Assembly (NCBI RefSeq): GCF_016862395.1
Contig: NZ_BOMW01000018.1
Span: 1-64,000 of the forward strand
Length of the DNA stretch: 64,000 nt
Reading direction: 5' to 3'
Source: Actinoplanes siamensis
GTDB lineage: Bacteria > Actinomycetota > Actinomycetes > Mycobacteriales > Micromonosporaceae
Shown here: positions 33,879 to 40,904 of the stretch, piece after piece
Layout of the letters: every line of letters starts with the position of its first letter
Position numbering within the stretch: position 1 is the stretch's first letter
The notes under the pieces: model-generated
What the model was told of the DNA's origin: nothing
Seen by the model: the letters and a program-made list of their open reading frames with translations, nothing else
Databases searched by the model: none
Made by a program: the position numbers and the translations under genes

Positions 33879-34979
33879 ATGACGCCGAAGATTCGTTCCT
33901 ACCTCTCGCACTGGACGGTCCACCTGCCGGTGCTCGCCGTGGCCGCGCTCGTGCTGACCTGGGGGCGCGATCTGCCGCCGCCCGTCGTCGCGCTGGCCGC
34001 CGTGCTGCTGGCCGGGTCCGTGCTGGCCGCCGTGCACCATGCCGAGGTCGTCGCGCACCGGGTCGGGGAGCCGTTCGGGTCGCTGGTACTGGCCGTGGCG
34101 GTGACGATCATCGAGGTGGCGCTGATCGTCACGTTGATGACCAGCGGCGGGGAGAAGTCCCAGTCGCTGGCCCGGGACACCGTGTTCGCCGCCGTGATGA
34201 TCACCTGCAACGGCATCCTGGGGATCTCGCTGCTGGTCGGCGCGGTCCGGCGGCGGATCGCGGTGTTCAATCCGGAGGGCACCGGGGCGGCCTTCGCCAC
34301 CGTGGCGATGATCGCGACGCTCAGCCTGGTGCTGCCGAGCTTCACCACCAGCCGGCCCGGGCCGCAGTTCTCACCGGACCAGCTCGCCTTCGCGGCGGTC
34401 GCGTCGCTCGGGCTCTACCTGCTCTTCGTGACCGTGCAGACGCGCCGGCACCGGGACTACTTCCTGCCGATCACGACCGAGGGCCGGGTCATCGACGAGG
34501 AGGAGCACCTCGATCCGCCGTCCGGGCGGGCGGCGCTGACCAGTCTCGGCCTGCTGCTGCTCGCGCTGGTCGGCGTGGTGGGCCTGGCCAAGGGAGTGTC
34601 GCCGACAGTCGAGTCCGGTGTGGAGAGTGCCGGGCTGCCCCCGTCGGTGGTGGGTGTGGTGATCGCGGTGCTGGTGCTGCTGCCGGAGACCATCGCCGCG
34701 GTGCGCGCCGCGGCCCGGGACCGCATGCAGACCAGCCTGAACCTGGCGCTCGGCTCGGCGATGGCGAGCATCGGCCTGACCATCCCGGCGATCGCCGTGG
34801 CGATGATCTGGCTGGACGGCCCGCTCATGCTGGGTCTGGGCGGCACTCAGATGGTGCTCCTGGCTCTGACCGTGGTCGTGGGCACGCTGACTGTCGTTCC
34901 CGGCCGGGCCAACGTCCTCCAGGGCGGAGTCCATCTGGGCCTGCTGGCCGCATTCCTCTTCCTGGCCGCAAGCCCCTGA
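33879..34979 (+). CDS. Ca2+/H+ (ChaA-type) antiporter
   Basis: A 366-residue membrane protein with about eleven helices in two repeats, as in the CaCA superfamily. The two alpha-repeat motifs are visible: VAVTIIEVALIVTLMTSGG (about residue 70; acidic Glu in the helix) and VLVLLPETIAAVRAAARDR (about 268; Glu in LPET). It should export Ca2+, Na+ or K+ in exchange for protons, helping alkaline or salt tolerance. An acidic loop (about 205-220) separates the halves. The ATG at 33879 is where the first family helix approaches; upstream frame is not conserved. A very strong hairpin follows. Confidence 0.88.
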   Translation: MTPKIRSYLSHWTVHLPVLAVAALVLTWGRDLPPPVVALAAVLLAGSVLAAVHHAEVVAHRVGEPFGSLVLAVAVTIIEVALIVTLMTSGGEKSQSLARDTVFAAVMITCNGILGISLLVGAVRRRIAVFNPEGTGAAFATVAMIATLSLVLPSFTTSRPGPQFSPDQLAFAAVASLGLYLLFVTVQTRRHRDYFLPITTEGRVIDEEEHLDPPSGRAALTSLGLLLLALVGVVGLAKGVSPTVESGVESAGLPPSVVGVVIAVLVLLPETIAAVRAAARDRMQTSLNLALGSAMASIGLTIPAIAVAMIWLDGPLMLGLGGTQMVLLALTVVVGTLTVVPGRANVLQGGVHLGLLAAFLFLAASP

Positions 34980-34987
34980 TCGGGGTC

Positions 34988-35022
34988 GGCCGCTGACCGG
35001 CGTCTGACGCCGGTCAGCGGCC
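34988..35022 (+). terminator. Perfect 15-bp hairpin after the antiporter gene
   Basis: GGCCGCTGACCGGCG (34988-35002) and CGCCGGTCAGCGGCC (35008-35022) form a perfect 15-bp stem with a 5-nt loop, nine bases after the stop. It would act as an intrinsic terminator even without a long U-tract. Confidence 0.8.
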
Positions 35023-35098
35023 GGAAGCCTTGTAGTCTCGCCTTCAGAGTACGGTCGGGCGGTAGTGACCTCACCTCTGCGGCCCCGGAGATAGCCCT

Positions 35099-35400
35099 GT
35101 GACCGACTACTTGCCGCAGTTCCTGACCGTCGTCGGCACCCTCGGCGGCGTGGCTTCAACGTAACGGCATCAGCGCCAAGTCGTGCGTATGGAGCGCGCC
35201 GAGAAGCGACGCGCGGAGCTGAGATCACGCATCGTTGAGTTCCTGATCAGCGCCGACGACTGGGAATCCCAGATGAGCATCGCCATCGCTGTCATCTGGA
35301 AGGCCAGCGACCGAGACATGGGCGACCTGGCCAACAGCGAAGTTTTGAGCCGCGGGGCCGAGCTTCGCCAGTCGGTGACCAAAGAGCTGAAGCACCTCAC
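35099..35400 (+). pseudogene. Broken gene with in-frame TAA after 21 codons
   Basis: GTG at 35099 begins a reading frame TDYLPQFLTVVGTLGGVAST with a hydrophobic N-terminus, then meets TAA at 35162-35164. The same frame continues directly with RHQRQVVRMERAEKRRAEL, a charged helical stretch, and IVEFLISADDWESQMSIAIA. That order, a short membrane anchor then a basic coiled region then a helical body, is typical of a single small actinobacterial membrane-anchored protein. Likeness to coding sequence fades after about 35400 (TKELKHLT), where the frame turns into low-quality sequence. I read it as one gene killed by a stop codon and probably truncated. Family unknown. Confidence 0.5.
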
Positions 35401-35496
35401 CTGTTTCCGGTGTGCTTCGTCCAGCAGGCGCTCGAACTCCCTCCCAGAGACGGCCCTGTTCTCGGTGAGGCGCTGCCGGGGCCGGGCCTGTTCGGA

Positions 35497-35706
35497 TCAG
35501 CCTGCCCAGCGGAGAAAGCGCTCGAACAGCTCGGTGGCCGGGCCGGGTGGAAGCTCCAGGGCGGCCTCTTCCAGCCGAATCCACATGGCTGTCCGCAGCT
35601 CCGTCATGGTCATTGCGGTGGCCAGTTGCTCCCGGGCCGGGTCGCATGGCCAGGGCTTGCCACAGGCACGGCAATCCCAGCTCGGCCGAGCCTCGGTGTG
35701 CTCCAC
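35497..35706 (-). CDS. Small Cys-containing protein next to XRE regulator
   Basis: A 69-residue protein starting VEHTEARPSWDCRACGKPWP, with a CxxC...CDP motif (WDCRACGKPWPCDPARE). This Cys pattern recurs in short actinobacterial proteins found beside XRE regulators and may bind zinc; no activity is known. The rest is helical. The GTG at 35706 is chosen because homology-like sequence starts there; GAGG lies 3 nt upstream, and the previous gene stops 4 nt before. The open frame extends further upstream through a low-complexity Arg-rich part that I leave out. Confidence 0.6.
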   Translation of the reverse strand: MEHTEARPSWDCRACGKPWPCDPAREQLATAMTMTELRTAMWIRLEEAALELPPGPATELFERFLRWAG

Positions 35707-35710
35707 AGCC

Positions 35711-35902
35711 TCAGCCCCGGCACTCGCGCGCCTGGAGTGTGTAGATCGCAGTCTCGCTCTGTCCGTCGTCCATCTCGGCCACCGAAAGGTGGTTCGCAGG
35801 AACGGTGATCTCATGGCCGCCGCCGCTTCCGCTGTCCACCCACACTTGGACAGTCCCGTGATCCGGCAGCTTGCGCGGTCCTACGGCCAAGATCGCGCCC
35901 AT
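35711..35902 (-). CDS. Small uncharacterised protein (63 aa)
   Basis: A 63-residue protein predicted to be mainly beta-strand (TVQVWVDSGSGGGHEITVPA). I do not recognise its family. Support comes from a strong ribosome site (AGGGGAGG, about 8 nt upstream of the ATG), a non-biased composition and its placement: it stops 4 nt before the next small gene and lies 133 bp downstream of the XRE regulator on the same strand. The three genes probably form one unit. Confidence 0.6.
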   Translation of the reverse strand: MGAILAVGPRKLPDHGTVQVWVDSGSGGGHEITVPANHLSVAEMDDGQSETAIYTLQARECRG

Positions 35903-36034
35903 TTTGCCGCCTCCCCTCGATCGACCGGAGGGAGCGACGAGCCGACCTCAGGAGGACCATCCGGCCGCCGCACCCGTGCTGCGGACGCTACGGTCGTTGG
36001 TCGCCAGTGCTGGTGCGGTTACGCACCAGGGAAT

Positions 36035-37228
36035 TCAGTCCGCGACGCCCAGCCGCTCGGCCAGGCCCTGGATGGTCGAAGCGTGGCGAGCCCTGTGCAG
36101 TAGGAGCCGGGCGGTCTCCCGGGCGGCGGTCGAGGACCGAGCATGCTGGGGTGCCAACCGCTCGGCGGTCACCAGCATCCGGACCGCCTCGTCGTTGCGC
36201 TTCACGTCGGCCAGCGCGCGGGCGAGGTCGGTGTAGAGGTAGACCTGGCGAATCGGGGGCAGGGTCGCCACGTCCAGGCCGGTGGCGGTCTCCACAGCCT
36301 CTCCGGGGCGCCCGGTGTCGATCTGATGCGCGACCGTCCACAAGCCGACGTTGCGCGCGCCCCACTGGAGATCCCATGCGTTGGTCTCACCGGTGCGCTC
36401 GGCCAGCCGGGCGGCCTCAGCCAAGTGCTCGGCGGCGGCGCTCTCGTTACGCATCCCGGTGGCGTGGTGAGCACGCGCCAGGTGGGTGAACCCGAGCACG
36501 TCCAGCGCGGCAGGGGAGTCGGTGTGCCGCTCCAACTCCTCGGCGACCCGATCCACCGTGGAGAAGGCCGGGCCGTAGGCACCGGTGCTCGCGGACACCC
36601 GGCCCCGGTTGACCGCCGCCACAGCGAGCGCGGCTGGATCGTCCAGGCGCTGGGCGGCCTCGATGCAGCGCTGGGCGGCCAACCAGGCGTACGCCGGATG
36701 ACCGAGGCTGAGCAGCGCCCCCATCCCGACCCCGTAGACCTGGGCGGCGGCCGTCAGCGCGGCGGCTGAGTCGGGGCCGTGGGCGGCAGTGTGCAGCACC
36801 GGCACCAGGCCGACGAGGCGGCCGAGGGCGCCAGCGTAATCGGTGCGCGCGTAGAGGTCGCGGATCAGTTCGGACTCGCGCCACAGGTCGCCGGTCGGCT
36901 CGCTCCCGGCGGACGGCGGTTCATCCAAGGGAAGGGCCATCATGGTCTGCCACAGCCGCTCGGCCGCGATGTGCGCGGCCTCTAGCTGCCGGTCGGCAGG
37001 GGCGTAGGGCTGGCCGGTCAGGTCGGTGATCGAGCACTCCAGCGCCGCCGCGATGTCCGCGACCATATATCGGTCGGTGCGCAGCTCTCCGCGCTCGATC
37101 CGGGACCACGTGGTGTGTGCGACCCCGGCCCGGCTGGCCGAGTGGCGGATACTCCAGCCGCGCAGCTCCCGGCGGGTCTGGATGCGCTCCCCGATGGACG
37201 GGTTGATGGGAACGGCGCGGCGCGGCAT
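36035..37228 (-). CDS. XRE-family regulator with TPR-like C-terminus
   Basis: A 397-residue regulator. The helix-turn-helix is at about residues 12-70 (IGERIQTRRELRGWSIRHSA, then AGVAHTTWSRIERGELRTD). The remaining 320 residues are all-helical with TPR-like pairs (AYAWLAAQRCIEAAQRLDDP, LARAHHATGMRNESAAAEHL). This is the large actinobacterial XRE-TPR class, often linked with small genes and development or competence-type control. The ATG at 37228 has AGGGGAG about 6-12 nt upstream. An inverted repeat TGACAC-N4-GTGTCA lies about 60 bp upstream of the start and overlaps a likely -35 site, so self-regulation is likely. Confidence 0.87.
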   Translation of the reverse strand: MPRRAVPINPSIGERIQTRRELRGWSIRHSASRAGVAHTTWSRIERGELRTDRYMVADIAAALECSITDLTGQPYAPADRQLEAAHIAAERLWQTMMALPLDEPPSAGSEPTGDLWRESELIRDLYARTDYAGALGRLVGLVPVLHTAAHGPDSAAALTAAAQVYGVGMGALLSLGHPAYAWLAAQRCIEAAQRLDDPAALAVAAVNRGRVSASTGAYGPAFSTVDRVAEELERHTDSPAALDVLGFTHLARAHHATGMRNESAAAEHLAEAARLAERTGETNAWDLQWGARNVGLWTVAHQIDTGRPGEAVETATGLDVATLPPIRQVYLYTDLARALADVKRNDEAVRMLVTAERLAPQHARSSTAARETARLLLHRARHASTIQGLAERLGVAD

Positions 37229-37288
37229 GTCGGCTCCCCTGATGGCCGGGACCTTGCAGGCGCAACGGTAGCGCTGGGCCCGACGGAT

Positions 37289-37304
37289 TGACACTCACGT
37301 GTCA
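37289..37304. promoter_or_regulatory. Inverted repeat, candidate XRE operator
   Basis: TGACAC (37289-37294), 4 bp, GTGTCA (37299-37304). On the minus strand GTGTCA could serve as the -35 of a promoter with TACCGT 18 bp further, leading to the XRE gene. Confidence 0.45.
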
Positions 37305-37447
37305 GAGACGACGGGCGTCATTCGTTGCTGCTCAACCCCCGCAGCCGGGAACGGCCGGGCCAGGCGGCGGCCGTATATCCGGAAGGAGTGCCGCTTCCGG
37401 GCGCGCCACTGGTACCGACCGGGCCGCCGGCCGGCGGAACCGAGGAA

Positions 37448-37480
37448 GAAGGCCTCGCCCCGGGGGAGGGCGAGGCCTTC
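37448..37480 (-). terminator. Perfect 13-bp hairpin after the arginine decarboxylase gene
   Basis: GAAGGCCTCGCCC (37448-37460) and GGGCGAGGCCTTC (37468-37480) pair perfectly with a 7-nt loop, 14 bp beyond the stop on the minus strand; the following bases on that strand are TTCCTC. Confidence 0.75.
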
Positions 37481-37494
37481 GAGCTGGGTGAGCG

Positions 37495-38022
37495 TCAGTT
37501 GATCGCCGGCGGCTGCGAGGCGGCGACGCCACGCCAGGGAGCGGTCTCGTACGGGGCGAGCACCAGCGCACAGACCGGCTCGCCGTCGCAGACCACCCCG
37601 TGCACCACGTAGTCCGGCCCGTCGAACTCGTCCTCGTGCCCCTTGACCAGGTCACGGAGGCTGGCCTTGATGGCCTGCCGGACGTACGCCTCGCTGGTGC
37701 CCTCGTGCTCGACGAACAGCCCACCGCGCCCGTCGCGCCGCTGCACCCAGCCGATGCCGGCCCACGCCTCCTCGCCGGGCAGGCTGGCGTGCTGCTCGGC
37801 GTAGACGCAGTACAGCTTGTCGCCCCAGGCCCCGACCGGAACCGGCGCCTTGCCGCTCGGGTCGACGGCGGTGCCCGGCGGAATGACGCTGGAGAGCCGG
37901 ACCAGGTTGTAGAAACCGCACTCCATGGTCACCAGGGCGTCGTGGAACGCGGCCAGCGAGGTGGCGCCCCGCCCGATGGCCCGGACGACGGGGATCTGGT
38001 CGTAGACGACGGAGTCAGCCAT
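37495..38022 (-). CDS. Pyruvoyl-dependent arginine decarboxylase
   Basis: A 175-residue protein of the PvlArgDC family, which turns arginine into agmatine and CO2 using a self-made pyruvoyl group. The family signature NLVRLSSVIPPGT (about residues 39-51) holds the Ser44-Ser45 pair where the proenzyme should cut itself, giving a short beta chain and a pyruvoyl-capped alpha chain. Downstream SEAYVRQAIKASLRDLV and DYVVHGVVCDGEPVCALVLA fit the family core, and the length matches the archaeal enzyme (about 165). The ATG at 38022 has AAGGAG close upstream. It stands alone with its own terminator; no agmatinase or polyamine gene is adjacent. Confidence 0.88.
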   Translation of the reverse strand: MADSVVYDQIPVVRAIGRGATSLAAFHDALVTMECGFYNLVRLSSVIPPGTAVDPSGKAPVPVGAWGDKLYCVYAEQHASLPGEEAWAGIGWVQRRDGRGGLFVEHEGTSEAYVRQAIKASLRDLVKGHEDEFDGPDYVVHGVVCDGEPVCALVLAPYETAPWRGVAASQPPAIN

Positions 38023-38159
38023 GGGGCTCCTTTGACGGAAAGAGGGAGGAGGGCCCACCCAGTGTGCCGACCCCCGCACCGCCCGCAGATCCTCCGGAGA
38101 GACCCGGAGTTATGGCCGACCGTTACCTCAAGTAACGATCCCGACCGCCGCCCAGCGGC

Positions 38160-38585
38160 TCACCCGCGCTGCACGGACACCCGCGTCACGTGCTCCAGCC
38201 AGCGCTGGACCACCGCCACCTCGGCCTCGTCGAAACCGGCGGTGAGCTGAACGTTGAGGTCGTCGACCAGCTCCCGGGCCCGGCCCACCGCCCGCTGGCC
38301 GTGCGGGGTCAGGGCGAGCCGCACGGCGCGGGCGTCGCCCGGATCCGGCGAGCGTGACACGCAGCCGCTCCGCTCCAGCCGGGCGACCAGGCCGCTCATT
38401 CCGGAGGGTGACGCGCCGAGCGCCGCGGTCACGTCGCCGATCAGGGCGTTCTCGTGCCCGGCGAGGTAGAACAGCACGCCGGCGCCGGACGCGCCGATCC
38501 CGGTGTCGGAGGAACGGGCGTCGATCCAGCGCCGGACCGAGCGGTCGGCGTTGAAGAGCAGGAAGATCAGGCGAGGCAGGCGCAC
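38160..38585 (-). CDS. MarR-family regulator
   Basis: A 141-residue winged-helix repressor. The recognition region is LIGDVTAALGASPSGMSGLVARLERSG (read in parts; about 48-75), followed by the wing SRSPDPGDARAVRLALTPHG with the conserved D-x-R. The N- and C-terminal helices form the usual dimer interface. It is the second gene of an operon with the alpha/beta hydrolase: its GTG start lies 4 nt after that gene's stop. The first gene's start codon sits inside a 20-bp perfect palindrome, which is the obvious operator, so the regulator probably controls its own operon and the divergent gene. Confidence 0.87.
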   Translation of the reverse strand: MRLPRLIFLLFNADRSVRRWIDARSSDTGIGASGAGVLFYLAGHENALIGDVTAALGASPSGMSGLVARLERSGCVSRSPDPGDARAVRLALTPHGQRAVGRARELVDDLNVQLTAGFDEAEVAVVQRWLEHVTRVSVQRG

Positions 38586-38589
38586 GCGG

Positions 38590-39462
38590 TCATCTTGACG
38601 CCTTCTCCGCGTGCGCGTGCAACCAGGCCAGCAGTTCGGGCCAGACCGAGTCGCGCAGCGCGCGGCGCAGCAGCCCGTGGTGCCCGATCGCCGGCACTCC
38701 GGCGCAGGCCGGCGTGTAGGTGCGCCGCTCCACCTCGGCGCCGGTCAGATAGCCGGTCAGGGCGTCCATCTGCCGCGGTGTGGACCACGGGTCGTCCGAG
38801 GTGCCGATGGCCAGGACCGGGCCGGTGAGGGTGGCGGCGCGCTCCCGGGCACGCATCGACGGATCGTCGAAGAAGTAGTTCTCCATCCGGGCCCAGGCGC
38901 CCCATTCGATCATCGCGGCGGCCGGTAGGTCCTCGCCGAGACCGAGGCTCCGGGCCGGGACGTATCCCAGCGATCGGCCGAGGGCCGGGCCCAGCAGGTG
39001 CAGCATGACCCGCACCCGGACGCGCTCCAGAAAGGACGGGATGGTGCGCAGCGCGGCCACGTGCGACGCGATGATCATGGAGGCGGCCAGGTCGGTGCCG
39101 GCCGCGCCGAGGGCGACCGCGTGCCCGCCCAGGCTGTGGCCGGCGGCGAGCCGGGGCAGGCCGGGAAAACGCTGCGCGGCCCAGCCCGCGACGGCCGGGG
39201 CGTCGACGCCGAGCCAGTCACGCATGCCCAGGTCTCGGTGGTCGCGCGGGGAGCCGGAGAGGCCGGTGCCGCGGTAGTCGTAGGTGACCGTGGCGATCCC
39301 GTTCTGCGCGAGGTAGCCGGCGAACGAGGCGTAGAAGCCCTGCGGGGTGGCGGTCGCCGGGTGCACGACCAGGACGGCGACCGGCTCCGGGGCGGGGAAC
39401 AGGGTGGCCGTGATCGCACCGCCGGTGACGACCGGGATCCGCACCGGCTCATTATTTCGCAT
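38590..39462 (-). CDS. Alpha/beta hydrolase
   Basis: A 290-residue alpha/beta-hydrolase. TYDYRGTGLSG (about residue 59) is the oxyanion-side loop, AAGHSLGGHAVALG (about 107) the nucleophile elbow (GHSLGG), GTSDDPWS (about 237) the acid region, and the catalytic His is in IGHHGLLRR near 268. It has no signal peptide. It resembles predicted alpha/beta hydrolases often encoded with MarR or TetR regulators, probably cleaving an ester, but the substrate is unknown. The ATG at 39462 lies in a perfect palindrome and is preceded by TATCTT 7 nt upstream with no ribosome site, so it looks leaderless. It forms an operon with the MarR gene. Confidence 0.88.
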   Translation of the reverse strand: MRNNEPVRIPVVTGGAITATLFPAPEPVAVLVVHPATATPQGFYASFAGYLAQNGIATVTYDYRGTGLSGSPRDHRDLGMRDWLGVDAPAVAGWAAQRFPGLPRLAAGHSLGGHAVALGAAGTDLAASMIIASHVAALRTIPSFLERVRVRVMLHLLGPALGRSLGYVPARSLGLGEDLPAAAMIEWGAWARMENYFFDDPSMRARERAATLTGPVLAIGTSDDPWSTPRQMDALTGYLTGAEVERRTYTPACAGVPAIGHHGLLRRALRDSVWPELLAWLHAHAEKASR

Positions 39463-39471
39463 GCGAAATAA
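39452..39471. promoter_or_regulatory. 20-bp perfect palindromic operator (MarR candidate)
   Basis: TTATTTCGCA followed by its exact reverse complement TGCGAAATAA makes a 20-bp perfect palindrome, strikingly AT-rich here. It covers the hydrolase start codon (39460-39462), overlaps the end of that gene's -10 box (TATCTT, 39470-39475 read on the minus strand) and ends 3 bp before the divergent -10 box. Confidence 0.75.
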
Positions 39472-39479
39472 GATACCAT
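39470..39479. promoter_or_regulatory. Overlapping divergent leaderless -10 boxes
   Basis: Minus strand: TATCTT (39475 down to 39470), 7 nt before the hydrolase ATG. Plus strand: TACCAT (39474-39479), 6 nt before the GTG at 39486. The two boxes share two bases, so only one polymerase can use the site at a time. Confidence 0.6.
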
Positions 39480-39485
39480 CTCCCG

Positions 39486-40388
39486 GTGCCGATCTTGTGG
39501 ACCGCTGTCTTCAGCACTCTGGTCATCCTCGGCCACCGCGCGATACCGAACGTGCTCGGCAACCTCGGCAGCCTGGTCGAGGCGTTCCTGCCGTGGTCCG
39601 GCCTGACTGTGCCGCTCCTGCTGCTCCTCGCGGTCCTGCGGCGCTCCCTGCGCGGCCTCGCGGCGACCCTGCTGCCGCTCACCGCGTGGCTGATCGGTTT
39701 CGGCGGTCAGCTACTCCCCCGCGACGCCGGCGCGCCGGACCTGGTGGTGGTGCAGCACAACGTCAGCGACGAGAACCCGGATCCGGCCATGACGGCTCGC
39801 GCGCTCCTCGACGTACGTCCGGATCTGATCGCTCTGGAGGAGGTGCTGCCGGAGGCCGCGCCGGCCTATGCCGGCGTGCTGGACCCGGAACTTCCGTTCC
39901 ACGCCATGCGCGGGACGGTGGCGCTCTGGTCCCGGTTCCCGCTCGTCGCCGCGGACAGCGCCGACATCCGGCCGCACGACCTGGGCGCGGACTGGAATCG
40001 CGGGCTGCGGGCGGTGACCCGCACCCCGGCCGGGGACATCGCGGTCTACGTCGCCCACCTGCCGTCGGTGCGGATCTCGGCCGCCGGGTTCGCGTCGGCA
40101 CGACGTGACGAGAGCGCCCGCAAACTCGGCGAACTGCTGCGCGCCGACCCGGCCGACAAGCTCCTCGTCGTCGGCGACCTGAACACCACAGTGGACGACC
40201 GGGGACTGGGTCCGGTCGCCCACCGGATGACCGCCCCGCCCGCCGACTTCGCGTTCACCTGGCCCGCGTCGACGCCCGTCGCGCGCATCGACCAGGTCCT
40301 GGCCCGGTCGATGACTGTCACCCGGCTGCGCGCCCTGCCCCGGACGGGCAGCGACCACCTGCCCCTCGTCGCCGAGCTCCGCTACTGA
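39486..40388 (+). CDS. Endonuclease/exonuclease/phosphatase-family membrane protein
   Basis: A 300-residue protein. Three hydrophobic helices fill about residues 1-75, then an EEP domain faces outward: DLVVVQHNVSDENP (Asn), LIALEEVLPEAA (metal Glu, about 116), VAHLPSVRIS, VVGDLNTTVDDRG (D-x-N, about 230) and GSDHLPLVAELRY (catalytic SDH at the end). All EEP catalytic residues are present. Similar actinobacterial proteins hydrolyse phosphodiesters of nucleic acids or lipids outside the membrane; the substrate here is unknown. It is leaderless, divergent from the hydrolase/MarR operon and shares its operator. Its end overlaps the next opposite gene by 7 bp. Confidence 0.87.
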   Translation: MPILWTAVFSTLVILGHRAIPNVLGNLGSLVEAFLPWSGLTVPLLLLLAVLRRSLRGLAATLLPLTAWLIGFGGQLLPRDAGAPDLVVVQHNVSDENPDPAMTARALLDVRPDLIALEEVLPEAAPAYAGVLDPELPFHAMRGTVALWSRFPLVAADSADIRPHDLGADWNRGLRAVTRTPAGDIAVYVAHLPSVRISAAGFASARRDESARKLGELLRADPADKLLVVGDLNTTVDDRGLGPVAHRMTAPPADFAFTWPASTPVARIDQVLARSMTVTRLRALPRTGSDHLPLVAELRY

Positions 40389-40828
40389 TCGGCCGCGGTC
40401 CGGGGCCGGCGGAACGCCAGGCCGGCGGCCGCGACGGCGCCGGCCAGGCCCCCGATCATGCACATCCAGAGCCCCGGCCCGATGCGCGCACCGTCGTCGG
40501 CCGCGATCAGCGCGGCGGCCAGCGACGTGAGATGTGCGCTCTCCCAGACCCCGCGCAGGAACAGGAGGAGCCCGGCGCCGGACGCGACCAGCACGACGCG
40601 CAGCGGCAGGCGCTCCCCGCGCAACGCCGGCACCGCGTACCCGGCCAGCACGACGCCGAGGAACGCGGTGAACAGCTCCGAGGTGAGGCTGCCGGAGATC
40701 CCGGTCTCGCCGACGACCGGAAAGCGCAGGTACGCCCGGGGCAGGAACGACCCCACCACCGCGGCGCCGCCGGACAGCAGCATCGCCCCGGCCAGAATCG
40801 TTCTGATCCGCGTCCGGTCGGCAACCAT
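40382..40828 (-). CDS. Uncharacterised four-helix membrane protein
   Basis: A 148-residue membrane protein with four hydrophobic helices (AGAMLLSGGAAVVGSFL, ELFTAFLGVVLAGYAVPAL, LRVVLVASGAGLLLFLRG, PGLWMCMIGGLAGAVAAAGLAF). No family is recognised. The ATG at 40828 is preferred; CAGGAT lies 8 nt upstream, close to the leaderless pattern. Another ATG lies six codons earlier. It converges with the EEP gene, with a 7-bp overlap. Confidence 0.75.
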   Translation of the reverse strand: MVADRTRIRTILAGAMLLSGGAAVVGSFLPRAYLRFPVVGETGISGSLTSELFTAFLGVVLAGYAVPALRGERLPLRVVLVASGAGLLLFLRGVWESAHLTSLAAALIAADDGARIGPGLWMCMIGGLAGAVAAAGLAFRRPRTAADQ

Positions 40829-40904
40829 GGAACGGAATCCTGACACAGCCGGCCGGAGCGCCGGCGGCCGCCCGGTGCACGGGACGGCAGCCGGCGCGCC
40901 GGGG

